Source: Coriaria nepalensis (Eukaryota; Streptophyta; Magnoliopsida; Cucurbitales; Coriariaceae). Taken from it: a stretch of DNA of 64,000 nt. Of this stretch, positions 10,955-22,420 are shown piece by piece (position 1 is the first letter of the stretch; each line of letters starts with the position of its first letter). The notes under the pieces are model-generated. The model worked only from the letters and a program-made list of their open reading frames with translations. It made no database searches and had not been told where the DNA came from. Position numbers and translations under genes: made by a program. The DNA is taken from assembly GCA_027186245.1 (NCBI GenBank), contig CP114495.1:7021001-7085000 (forward strand), read 5' to 3'.

Positions 10955-13900
10955 ATGGCGGTTTCATCCCCAATAAATCCGCTTATTCGGCCGTATAACT
11001 TGTTGAAGCCTAGTTTTAGAGTCAGTTATGTTAGCGTTAGAGGAAGGCCCGAATTGAGGTCCAAATGGCGATGGCGATGGAGATGCATCGCCTCTGAATC
11101 AGCCGACTCTTCTCCATCTTCTTCTGCCTCTTTTCCTCCGTCCGCTGACTCTGATTCTTCCGATAAAACGTCGTCTAGGTAGTGTCTCCCATTTCGCTTG
11201 TAATTCGTATGAATCTGTTTGCTTGCTCAGAATTTAATCGGAAAAGGCTAGAAAATTGTATGCCTGCTTCATTTCGATACTTTCAGAATAAGCTTCTGAA
11301 TCACTTCGTTTTTTATTTTTTATTTATTTTATTTTGAGTTTTTATTGTTTAAACTCTCTTAAGTTATCATGTATTAGAATTTATATGTTGTGACTTGTGA
11401 TTCAGTGAGACTGTGAGAGGTTGATGTGTTATAGCTTGATAAATTACTGTCTTAGCTCTTCAGGATCCTATAGGAAGTCAACGATCCAATAAGTAGGCCT
11501 TGTGAACTGAGCAAAGATGGTATCTGAATTTGAGTTTCCATCTGACAAATGGACTATAAGAATTTCACATAATCAGGGAAACTGAAAATCAAGTGAAAAA
11601 AACATTAAACAATGCAAACATTTAGGATTTATTTGTAACAATACCTTTTTTTTATCTGATGAAGAGATAGATTAAAAATATGTTTTTTTTTTTTTTGGTT
11701 TTTTATAATATTAGGATTATTCCTATTCAAGTGTAAGATTTCTAAATTAACTGTCCAAAATCCTTTTTGAATTATTAATCATGAAACTAGGTGCATTTGT
11801 GTGCTAAAAAGTAGAAAATAAATTTCATATTATTTGAATTTATATGATTTAAGGTTTTGAAGTAATAAATTTGTTCTTTCCTATTTATTGGTTATTTCTT
11901 TTCTTTTCCAATCTATGAACTGACGACAAAAAGGGAAAACAGTTTGTCTCTAGTTTAATTATACTCGAGAATGAAAGCTCGAGACTAATGTCAAATATCT
12001 CTTTTATATGACTATGCCTTTTTTATTGGTAATACATTGAACTTTATTATTGGTTTTTCTCATATCACACAGATTAATGAGACTTATGCTGATAGTTGTC
12101 TAACTTGTTTATGCCTGCAGTAACGAAATTTTTTAGACAAACTAAATTGTAAAAATAAAATTCTTATGTATTCTATGGGACTAACTGATACTTCCAATTC
12201 TATGCTGGAAAGTTATGAGGAAAAAAAAAAAGAAGAAGAAAAAAAAGTTCTTCTATAAGCTCCTTTTCCCACCCCTGTTTCAAGAATGATCAATTCTGTA
12301 TAGATTTCAAATGGATCAATAATTTCATGGTTCTGTTTTTCTTTTCCTTCTGGCTTATCTCGTCTATAGCATTTGAAGGCCTTTGATGTTATTGAGAGAT
12401 GGATAGTGTAAAGTGGGATACATACACAATTTTTGGTTTGATAAAAGTCTTTTCTCAATTCCCCAATATTATTTATGCATCTTATGATTTTGGATGCAGT
12501 TTCTGTATCATAGAGGGACCTGAAACAGTGCAGGATTTTGTGAAAATGGAAGTCCAAGAAATTCAGGATAACATCCGAAGTCGTCGAAACAAGATTTTCT
12601 TACATATGGAGGAGGTGAGCAATATGGGATATTTTCATTACTCTGTGTTCTTGCATATGGGAAATGATTAGACATTACACAATGTTGTTTGTATTTTCAC
12701 TGCCCATTTACTTCCGGTCCTTAAAGGAATGATAGAAAAAACATATGCTTTATAAGCTACATAGTTACTAGCCAATACTATCACGGCATGGTTCATGAGC
12801 AAAGTAATTTAGTAAATACAGGCAGACTTCAGTGCCTTTTGGATAGCAGTGTTGATGATGCTTAGTTCAGTATAGAACTCAGTTGAAAGAGGGAGAAGCA
12901 CTGTAGCCCCAGGTCAATATGCCAAGATTTCTTTCATTGGTCTTTTATTTATCTTTACAGTCCAGAATAGTTCTTTCTGAAATGATTAGAGAGTCAGTTC
13001 TTCTTTGAATATCTACTCTTCTCCCTCCCATGGATCACAATTTCTTTATTTTCAGTGAATCCAACATAGTCAAATCAAATTCAATTTCCTTAGATTTCAA
13101 TTTGTTTTCGCAATTTACTTCTGTTTGAATTTTCCCCTTCACAAAAGTTTTCTTGCACTCAAGATTTCTTTTGGTTTCCTATTGTTATGACATTTTGTAC
13201 AACATTTCCTTCAATAATGGTACATGATTTATTGTCTCTACTTTCCTATTTGAGTCTAAGTTTGAATGTTCTTTCTCCATATAATCCTTCAAAGACCACC
13301 ACTGATTCTTTTGTCTCACTTTATCTAGCAAGAAAAATGATTTTCCACTATTATTGAGGACTACTATCACGCTTCAATAATGGCACATGATTTATCTCTC
13401 CCTCAATCCCTCGCCCCCACCCTTGGCAAGGGGGAAAAAAAAAATTCTTGTCTAATTGTTGAGCACTATGGTCATAGTGCAGACTTTTTTCATTTTCTTC
13501 TTTTGATTAGTTTCGTATCCATATGTGTAGGTACGCAGGCTGAGGATACAGCAAAGGATTAAAAATGCTGAACTTGGAGTCCTGCAAGACGAGCAAGAGA
13601 ATGAACTTCCCAATTTTCCATCATTTATCCCCTTCTTACCCCCTTTGGTGAGATCCCTTACATAGTAGTATTTAAAATCAACAGAAGCATGTTTAGCTCC
13701 TTCAAATTTTGATTCCTTCCATTGCTATTCTTTTACATAAAATATTTTTTTGTTTTGTTTCATGGGAGTACCCCAAAAGAACATACTTATGTTTTTGTGA
13801 ATATTGAATATGTATCTTGCAGAGTTCTGCAAACCTTAGGCTGTATTATGCAACTTGTTTTTCCCTTATTGGTGGGATCATCATATTTGGAGGCCTTCTA

Positions 13901-16037
13901 GCACCAACGGTAATTCTTTTCTTGTAAATAATTGCAAGTTGCTGATGTTACTGGTCTATTAAAATTCTGTTATATACTGCTTTTGCATCGTTGACCCTTT
14001 ATCTCTGTAAGACCAGGTTTATAATTGGGCTTTCCCTTTTTTTGCAGAAAATTATATGAAAGCCCTAAATCAACTCAAGTTTATTTAAGTTTAAATCAAA
14101 AGGTTTTGGTATACTCGTGTTCACTTCTATCCCTATGGAATGAAAATGTTTAAAATCTTCTCTCTGTAAAAGGAGGGAAAATTCTTTTCATCTTAATTTC
14201 ATTATAATTGTATTGTTTTTACGTGAATCGAAAGAGCTGCTTGTTCTACATATTCTATACGAGATATTTATCAGGTGATTATCCTAGACCTCTTAGTACT
14301 TAATTGAATCTACTCACCCTTCTTCATTCTGGCCTCATATTTTAGCTGGAACTGAAATTGGGACTGGGAGGCACGTCATATGAAGACTTCATCAGAAGTG
14401 TACATCTCCCAATGCAATTGAGGTAATCTAATATTATTGATACCTTATCTCACTCCCGAGTCTTGACCGCCTAGTTTCTATTTTCTTCCTTTTTCTTTTC
14501 TCTCTCTTTAGATAAAGTACATAATTTCCTTCTTAGTATGTCATCAAGTACAAAATTGGGCTAGTTGCATATATAACTTCCTATTGGGATAGCTAAAAGA
14601 GATTGGAGCCGGGCTCGATGAAATCTCTTGCGAAGTAAACATGCTTCACAGATTGCTCTCTCTTGCATATTATTCTTTAGTTTACATCATTACAATGGTT
14701 TTTCAGTCTCAGAAAATAGATGAACAAGTTGCTGTTCTTGGTGTCTTGATTATCGTTGCTATTACAAAATGCAGTCAGGTTGATCCCATAGTAGCGTCCT
14801 TCTCGGGAGGAGCAGTTGGGGTGATCTCAGCATTGATGGTAGTTGAAATAAACAACGTAAAGCAGCAGGAACATAAAAGATGCAAATACTGTCTTGGAAC
14901 TGGTATGAGTGTTTTCTTCACTTTCTCTATCGTATTCTATAAAGCGAAAACTATAAAACATGATATGTTTCTCCCAATTAATTTTCAATATTATGTGTAT
15001 GATAGTTGTTTCAATTTGTACCTCAACTGATTCCATCACAACGAGGCTACAAACATTTATGAAATTCAGTCCGGGGGTCCTCCTGCATTTGAAAATACCT
15101 TTCTTAGTCTGTCGATCACTTCACATTCAACTAATTCTGGCTTTAAATCATCAATTGTCATGTAGTTTCATGTGTAATGATCCCTTAAAGTTATGCTAAT
15201 TTTGTGATGTATTGAACCGTAAAGTAATCTTTGACCATAATAAAAAAAACCCTGTAAACTTGTAGTTCTGAATCTGGATTGTCATCTTACATATTACCTA
15301 AGCTTCTATCACCACAAAATTCCACATCTCCTTAAAAAAAAAGTAATAATAATAATAATAACACATGTAGCAACAGCTAGTATGGATGGAAATTGTTTTG
15401 GCTTGATTTTATGTGAATTCAGTGTCTTTTAAGAAGACGATTGCTTGTCCCCCATCTTAACACATGTATTTGTTTTAATCAGGATATCTTGCTTGCGCTC
15501 GCTGTTCAAGCACAGGAGCACTTGTTCGGGTATCAACAGTAAACAGTGGAAATCAGCCCCTCGCGCTACCTAAAACCGAAAGATGTTCTAATTGTTCAGG
15601 ATCTGGAAAGGTTAGATTCCTTACAACTTTTGTCTGCATTAGAGTGTTCAATCAATAGAGAAAATAAATGTGCAAAAAGTGGGATACAATCCGTTCATTT
15701 AAAAAAAGAAGCTAATCAACGGCTTTCAGAGATCTAGTTTACCACGCGGGGAGGAAACTAGGCCTGCCCATTTTCCTCAGAAGCAGCTTTTTGACAAGAC
15801 ATAACTTAAATTGTAGTCTTTATGGAGTACAAACTGAATCCATTCTGCTTGTCTTTATCCCTTCCACCTTTGTATTATGCAAATTTACCAGCAAAATCAG
15901 TATTTTTTACAATTTACAAACCATACTTTGATGATTTTCTAACTCGATTAAGCATGCAGGTTATGTGCCCGACATGTCTTTGCACTGGAATGGAAATGGC
16001 AAGTGAACATGACCCTCGGATCGATCCCTTCGACTAA
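10955..16037 (+). CDS. OR: ORANGE protein, plastid DnaJ-type zinc-finger chaperone
   Basis: Eight exons join in frame to 317 residues: 10955-11178, 12500-12614, 13531-13647, 13823-13909, 14346-14422, 14775-14902, 15483-15610, 15960-16037, all GT-AG. Residues 1 to about 60 form a Ser/Arg-rich plastid transit peptide. The conserved N-domain (FCIIEGPETVQDF, about 76-88) follows. Two membrane spans lie at about 157-178 and 211-230. A C-terminal DnaJ-like cysteine-rich domain has four CxxCxxxG-type motifs at Cys243/246, 254/257, 284/287 and 295/298, and the protein ends in the hallmark EHDPRIDPFD. OR stabilises phytoene synthase and promotes carotenoid storage and chromoplast formation. The Arg cluster IRSRRNK (100-106), where the melon golden Arg-to-His change lies, is intact, so this looks like the ordinary allele. 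The gene is convergent with USB1, 370 bases away. Confidence 0.95.
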
Positions 16038-16407
16038 GAGTGGGCTCGTCTCAGTCTCAAAACATTAAGATCTGTACATAAAACATAAATTGAAACGTGT
16101 ACAAAATTACAGAGGAAAATGCCTGTATTCCCTTACTCGACTTCATTTCAGGCTCTTTTGATAAATTTTGTTTGAAACTTTTCTATGTGAGGCAGTGAAT
16201 CAGTGATTTGGATTTCTTAATCTATGATGCATTCAGAGTGACATTGGCCTCCGGCTTAATCATGTATGATCTTTTGCCAAGACTAAACTTCTCTTTACAG
16301 TTGGAAAATCAACCACATCTGGGTTGAGTGACACATGCTACTACAAAATAACCTACTAATCAACTTTCTGAGCCAACATTATGACAAGGGTTTTAACTTG
16401 TATGGCC

Positions 16408-19103
16408 CTATTCATGTGGGAACTTGCGTATCTTATATGTTTTTTGACCAATCTTACATTCAATGCCACTGCACTTTGTGGCAAAGATGCATTTCTGTGT
16501 TGTACCTCCGACAGGAGCACTCTTAATTAACGTCTCTTCAACACTTCCCTTCAATGAAGCGCTGACGTCACCCAATACCCAAGCCAGGGATATATGAGGG
16601 CGTGGATCCTATTACACGAGCATATGAGCCAAAAAACCAACAAGAGTATACAAATTAGCATAGGATCATTCATAACTGACCTTGTAAAATTCAGGCAGAT
16701 TATGAAGCCTGTAAACCTCGTTGACGGCACAAATTTGCCTGGAAATCTGAAATCGATCAAAGATTTGTAAGCATATCACACTTCAACAACTAAAATCCAA
16801 AATCCAATAGAGAATTTACAACTAAATCACACCTGAACAAACACTCTTCGGAACTGAATGTAGTTCACTCAAACATTGTTTCATGTATCAAGTGACTAAA
16901 AGCAGTTACAAGGAAGAAGGTTAACAAGAAAGAGAAGAGAAGCAAAGAAGCTTGATCTCCTCCTTGTGGTGCCAAAAATAATGAAATCTCCCAGTTCCAC
17001 AGAAGGTATTTCTACATTGATTATATCTAAACTCATTTCGTAGCGGATCAGGAAAATATATATACAAAAATATGACTCACTTTTTTTTTTACCTATGAAT
17101 AAGAGAATCCACAAAATTGATCGACTGTAGGAAATTTCTGAATGGGAATGATTGGTGAACAATGGAGCTTATGATAGACTAAGGCCCAAAAGCTACTAAC
17201 ACCCAAAACTTGTCCAACACTAGCCATTACCCCCAAAAGTTCTAAAAATATTTTACACTCCCAAAACTTAATAAAAAGCTACTAGTAAGCCCCCCTTAGA
17301 ATATTTTATTATCAAAAAGCTGAAGGGGCATCCAAATCGGCATGTCGCATCAGCAAAAATGATAAAAAATTTATATTTTCATTCTATTTATAATCTATAT
17401 ACATGATTACTTTAATATATTATCATCCTGTTTTCATCTGTCTTCTGAAACAAATAAAAAGAGGCCAGACTACGTACAACCTTAGAGAATCTCAGAGAAA
17501 GCTCTAGTTCAGACAAGACAGATTTTACTTTGGGAAGTGAATTTTCATTGAAATCCTAACCAGACGCTATCTAGATAGAGTCTCTCATGACTCTAAACTA
17601 AGGCCTTAATTTTTAGAAATTAGTTAATCATAAGAATCCAAGCATACTAATTTTGCACTAAACCATACCTCATGCAGTCCTTCTGTTACAACTTCTAATG
17701 AAAGAAAGGTGCGAGTTTTGTCATCATTGACAAAAATCTCCCACTTGCTAAAATCAATCCAATACCTATTTCAACATCCAAAAAAAAAAAGGAACTGGTC
17801 AAAAATACATATCATAGAATCTAAGATATAAAAAATCCAAATGCAATCTAGTAGAAAACTTTATCTCACCGCCTTTGAAACTGAATCTTCTGCTTTAGCA
17901 TTGATACTAATGAATCGATTTGGTGCACTCTTATTGGCACAGTTCTACCCAGACTTATATGGAATTCTCTTCCCAAAGCAATTTGTTCAAGCTTTTGGTC
18001 CTCTTTGCATAGAATGTCTAAAGGAATATCAAGGTCAACAAGATGAAGACCAGGCTCAAGAGAGGTGATCTTTTTTAAAAACAAGGCCACCTCCTTCTTC
18101 TGCGCAGTTGGTATATAAACTGGAAAGCATACAAACATAGTTATCGATCAATAACAGTTTATTTAAGGTCAGTACACAGAATGACAGGCCACAAGGTATA
18201 CAGAATACAATATTACTTCTGCTCAGCTGTTCGAGAATTTGATAAGGTTGCTGGATAGGAGTCTAGAATAAATAAAAAAATTTACATTTATAGCCTGATA
18301 TTTGCAGCTTTGTTATGATCTCTTTAGAATAATTTCAAAACTAAGAGGTGTCAACTTTACAAAAAACTTTTTTACGGATAAAACTACATTTATAAACAAT
18401 CAAACTTCATACAGAAAACCCACAAAATTAATGGCATTAAAATTGTTAAAGAAAAAGTTAATAACAGCCAATTATGGAAAGTATTCGGTGCAGTTCCTTC
18501 TCGGTACAATTCGGTGCAATTTGGTTTTATGTGAACTAATGATTGTTTGCAACCGTATGATTGGTTTTTTTCCTCACATGGCAAGCAAATTGCACCGAGA
18601 AATAATTACCCAAATATTTACTCGTGAAGCAACTATATGAAACTTGAAAGATTTAGACTTGATTATTACAATGAGACCATCTACGTCCACTTTGTAAGAG
18701 ATAAACCTATCAGGAAAGAAAAACAATCCAAAAGGGAAAATGAGAAAGAACCTGGAATATAGACATGTAGAGCATAGTTTCCATCAACATGAGGGAAGTT
18801 CCTAACTTTACTGGGTTGACTAACTAGTAATTCTTCCAAACCACCTTTCAATCAGAAATAACAAAAATTAAAATTAAAAATGAAAGCAAGAGGAAAGAGA
18901 TAGAATGGACATTATACACAGAGAGAGAGGAGGAAAAAAAAACCTAGGGAATTTGGCGGGTTGAGGAGGGAGAGAGGAGGGGGCGGCAAACGGAAATTGT
19001 TCTCAGTCTCAACGATTTGAGGCTCTGCAGATGGAAGTAGTGCAGGAGACTCCAGCTCCGATTCTGAGTCGGTTTCGCCATAAGAGGCTATTAGAGCATC
19101 CAT
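16408..19103 (-). CDS. USB1: U6 snRNA phosphodiesterase 1 (2H phosphoesterase)
   Basis: Six exons on the minus strand join in frame to 288 residues: 19103-18944, 18844-18752, 18119-17870, 17765-17669, 16746-16681, 16608-16408. USB1 is a 3'-5' exonuclease that trims the oligo(U) tail of U6 snRNA and leaves a protected end for the spliceosome. Both catalytic H-x-S tetrapeptides of the 2H fold are present: HISL at 138-141 (in FHISLGRT) and HISL at 227-230 (in PRPHISLAW). Other family blocks are FPHVDGNYALHVYIP (70-84), YWIDFSKWE and AVNEVYRLHNLPEFYKDP. The N-terminus is acidic, then proline-rich (about 40-47). I chose the MDALIASYGE start because homologues begin there, although the frame is open further upstream. 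It is divergent from APC13 and convergent with OR. The structure looks complete. Confidence 0.95.
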
Positions 19104-19240
19104 AGTGCTGGAGCGAGGAGAGAGACAGAGAGAGAAGAACAAGGAGTTAGGCAAGGAACGAAGGAAATATGTGGTGGCACTTTTGTAAATTCAGTTAATG
19201 TTGATGCGATGTCGTTTTGAGCGGCAGCTATAGTCTACAG
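19104..19240. promoter_or_regulatory. Short shared (bidirectional) promoter of USB1 and APC13
   Basis: The USB1 start codon (19103, minus) and the probable first non-coding exon of APC13 (beginning roughly 19220-19260, plus) are separated by little more than 100 bases, so both genes must be driven from this interval and its flanks. I see no clear TATA box in either direction, which fits two housekeeping genes. CT/GA-rich tracts flank it on both sides. Confidence 0.55.
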
Positions 19241-19858
19241 TTACATTACTCTTTCAAACGCCCTTACATTTTCGCAGAAACAGAACTCATACAGTGCGTC
19301 TCCTCCTCTCGCCGTCCAGATTGTGCTAGCCGCTCTCCGCCAGAAGCCGCCACGCAGCTTAAGAAGGTACCGCTTTTCCTCTCTATATTTTCTTTATGTT
19401 CCGAACCGAAACTCTCTCTCACTCTCTCTCTGCACCTTTCTCGAGTTTCTTTCCATCTCTCTCTGTTTTCCCGCTCCTAATAATTGCAATTTTTTCTTCT
19501 TCTTTCTATTTGATGAAACTTACGCTGCACCTGTTCCTCTTTTCCGTTTTGATGAACTATGATAAAGGAATCGCTGATGAATCTGACCTTGTTTGTTGTT
19601 TGCTTCGCGAGCTATGATGCTTTCTTAGAACTTTTACGAGTCGATACTGTTTTTAAGAAAGACATTGGAGATGAACTCGCCTCTATGATTGCAGTTCTGT
19701 TGGAAAACTTTTCATTGATAATTGATGAGAAGATTCTTGAGAATATACTACGAGCTTGTTTATTGGATTTAAAGTGAAATCATAAATGCCTTATAGACGC
19801 ATAGTGCCTATGTTAAGGTTGTCTTTATATTCCATTTCGATCAGAAGAGGCCTTGAGT

Positions 19859-20214
19859 GCATGTTTGGTTCGATCCAGTGAGAATGGAATGAAATTTAAT
19901 TTTATTCCACAAATGAATGAACTGTGAATGATTTTTTTTATATGTTTTCTTTCCTACCAAAATAGTTGTCTTTAGTGGCAATCAAAGTAATGATTCATTT
20001 ACACGGTGTTTTTTTTTTTTTGTATTTTTAAAATTTTATCGTAGTATTTGGGTAATTTTTAAATTTTTTAATTCAAATGAATACGAAAAATCATCTTTCT
20101 CATTCGTATTCCTATTCTTTTTATGTGTAACCAAACGGACGCTAAAAAATTACCATTCTCGTTCTCATCCCTCTCATTCTCATTCTCACAAAGAAATAGA
20201 ACCAAACATGCCAG
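19859..20214. mobile_element. MITE-like element in the APC13 leader intron
   Basis: The 13 bases gcatgtttggttc at the left end (19859-19871) recur in inverted orientation at the right end, gaaccaaacatgcc (20200-20213). The interior is AT-rich and non-coding. A related motif, aaccaaacggacgct (20130-20144), suggests a second nested end. I could not define a convincing target-site duplication, so the superfamily is open. Confidence 0.45.
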
Positions 20215-20325
20215 GAGAGTGTTGATGCACAAATTAGGCTCATCAACGGCTAGATGATATTCATCAATCATCATATCAATAGGATGCTTAGCAATTGCCA
20301 CATTAGCTATGATATAATGGCCGTT

Positions 20326-20421
20326 ATCAACCCTCATACTATCCGAAGTATGACAACTATTATTTCCCACCATATCAACCCTCATACTATCCGAAGTATG
20401 ACAACTATTATTTCCCACCAT
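20326..20421. repeat. Two tandem copies of a 48-bp unit
   Basis: The unit starting atcaaccctcatactatc occurs at 20326-20373 and again at 20374-20421 with no difference seen, and a third copy starts and stops after seven bases. Each unit contains the inverted pair catact...agtatg, so it can fold as a small hairpin. It lies inside the APC13 leader intron. The identity of the copies suggests a recent duplication. Confidence 0.85.
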
Positions 20422-21003
20422 ATCAACCGTTACCATTTAGTTATAACAAACCTTATGTTAGACCAATGAAATTGAAAAGATTGGCCACAAATACTCTAGT
20501 ATCACCATTTTGGTTCTTATGAAGTGGTTCCTTGAAGAAAAGAACCGCAACAATAATTAAGACTCGGTAGAGTCCATCTCCGATCATCATCAAGACTATA
20601 TTACTGGTAGAGTCCAATCTTTTTATGTAGTCATTTAAATTTTAATAAAGTTACATATTTCTACTTATTTCTGATTGCATAAATTTATTTGAAAGTCCTT
20701 TTAATCATGTCAAAAAGCACCCGCGGAAACTAGCTTTTAATCACCTGACCGCTTACTGCCGATTTGACCATTGTACTAGTTTTAATTCAGTTAAAACAGG
20801 TGAAAGTCACAAATACTAGTTTATTTAATTTTCATTCTTCAATAGCAATAGTAATAGTAATAAATGAAGTTGTCTGATGCTTCTTAATAGCAAATAGATT
20901 GAAATCAAAATCTACGAATTTGGATCACTGGTGGATCATGATAGAACTTAACAAAATGTAAAGTGATCAAATGACGTTGACTGTATCATGAGCAGGAAGC
21001 CAT

Positions 21004-21698
21004 ATGGCAGAACTTTTAAGCTTGGGGAAACTTATAGACATTGTGGACGAGGAATGGATGAGAGACACTCTTCCTCATGATGGTAATCTTTTCTTTTCTT
21101 TTTTTTTGCCAAAAATATTCTAAATCTTCACATCCGTATTTTATTTTTTTTTCTTTTCAAATTTTGCTAATTTATAATATAAATGCAGATCTTCAACTAC
21201 CACCAGTGGTTGCTCGCACTGATGACACTGAGGACTCAAGTATGTACTTTAACTAGTTTATTGTTATTTTATTGACGATAACTGATCCAACACGGATTTA
21301 TAAAGTCTGTCGAATCAGATCTTATAATCATATTTTTATATTAACTTGCTACTCCATAATGTCTTATCCCATGCATCAAACACTGTATTAGAAATTTTCC
21401 CGACCTTGGTGATTATATGCTTCCATTTTTTCTCTCTTCTTCTTTTCTCTCTATAGTGGCCTCAATGTTTGAGATTGAGAACATATGCTTCCAGTTATAC
21501 TTGTCTCTTGATGACCTTGTGATGTGCTGATATTACCGGTTTTCGGTCCCTTCGACTATCCGACGTAGATATGCTTCTAAAATGTTTCTTCTTGCATTTT
21601 ATAATATCCATGGTTTATGTGTATTTAAATCAGATCAAGAAACTCAACGAGTTGACGGCGAGGCATGGCATGATCTTGCATTAGGCACCACCCTATGA
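21004..21698 (+). CDS. APC13: Anaphase-promoting complex subunit 13 (BONSAI-type)
   Basis: Three coding exons, 21004-21082, 21189-21239 and 21634-21698, join in frame to 64 residues, the usual length of this tiny subunit. The N-terminal [18 protein letters not shown] and the later [14 protein letters not shown] and EAWHDLAL blocks match plant APC13, called BONSAI in Arabidopsis. APC13 is a small stabilising subunit of the anaphase-promoting complex, the E3 ubiquitin ligase that drives mitotic exit. The C-terminus (LGTTL) differs from the DTQ-type end I remember from other plants. Only short pieces are visible as ORFs because of the small exons. The leader is separated by a long 5' UTR intron containing repeats. 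Confidence 0.92.
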
Positions 21699-22155
21699 AG
21701 CTCTTACTCCCATTAGAACTGTTTTCTAATACCTTTGTGGTTTATGTCTTATAGTAGTTGGTCTGAGTGACTTAAATGATCGTAACCTTTGTAAGTATGA
21801 TTCAAATAAGGCACCTACAATGCAAACTTTGGACTGGTATTTATATTTGATTTCATTATTTGGAACAGACCATTTAGAATACTAAATAAGTCAATTGATT
21901 TTTCGATTGATTTCTTCAGTGCTGCTCTTTTCTTTTCGGTATGTATTCTTCTTCTTCTTCTCTTATATCCGCGGTAAGACTTGTTTTTAATATATGTTAC
22001 TAAAACTTGTTTTGGATACTTGGTCTTAATAGGTTTGTTTTCAAATGTTTTTTGGATGATTTGTAAACATTTCAAATTTCAGCTGTTGATATCAAATTAT
22101 CAGGACTCTTTCTATATTTTCCCTATTCAAAATGATGTTTATTTCACCTCCTCCC

Positions 22156-22420
22156 ATCGACTCGTAGAGTATTATAATTTTTAGTTTACTCTATGGGTTA
22201 ATCTATGGGTTAATAAGGCCTTCGACCTGTAGAGTAAAGTAGTAAACTAGTAGTTTTAACTAGTTTATTCTACCGGTTGAAAGCTCTTTTGACCCATAGC
22301 GTAGAGTAGTAAACTAGCAGTTATGACTAGTTTACTCTATGAGTCGAATGCCATTTCGACTTGTAGAGTATCATAATTTTACGATACTAGTATCGATACT
22401 AGTAAAATAACATCTGATAT
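22156..22420. repeat. Tandem array of about 66-bp palindromic units
   Basis: Four units begin at about 22156, 22221, 22289 and 22355, giving spacings of 65, 68 and 66. Each opens with a TCGAC/TTGAC box, then GTAGAGTA, then GTAAACTAG, and closes with the inverted complement (CTAGTTTACTCTA...GTCGAA), so each unit folds back on itself. The last unit ends in a perfect 20-bp palindrome at 22385-22404 centred on atcgat. No coding potential is visible. It could be the core of a foldback transposon, but its termini are not clear. Confidence 0.75.

Larger units (their letters stand above)
19241..20995 (+). other. APC13 5' UTR exon and long 5' UTR intron
   Basis: The 64-codon APC13 ORF starts at 21004, only nine bases after a splice acceptor (AG at 20994-20995), so a leader exon must lie upstream. 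The best candidate ends at 19366 in aagaag before gtaccgc, in a GC-richer segment (19240-19366) right beside the USB1 start. That gives a 5' UTR intron of about 1.63 kb (19367-20995), followed by a CT-rich stretch and transposon-like repeats. The donor choice and the transcription start are inferred. Confidence 0.5.

Noticed and set aside
14641..15030. ORF of 129 codons as a separate gene
   Set aside because: Only 14775-14902 is coding, as exon 6 of ORANGE. The rest is read-through into both flanking introns.
18302..18640. ORF of 112 codons inside the USB1 gene
   Set aside because: It lies in USB1 intron 2 on the opposite strand, is Lys/Leu/Ile-rich from AT composition, and has no recognisable domain.
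19859..19880. tRNA B-box-like ggttcgatcc
   Set aside because: There is no A box at the right distance and no cloverleaf. The motif is part of the MITE-like terminal repeat.
22156..22420. CRISPR array
   Set aside because: The units are contiguous palindromes with no unique spacers, and the host is a plant.
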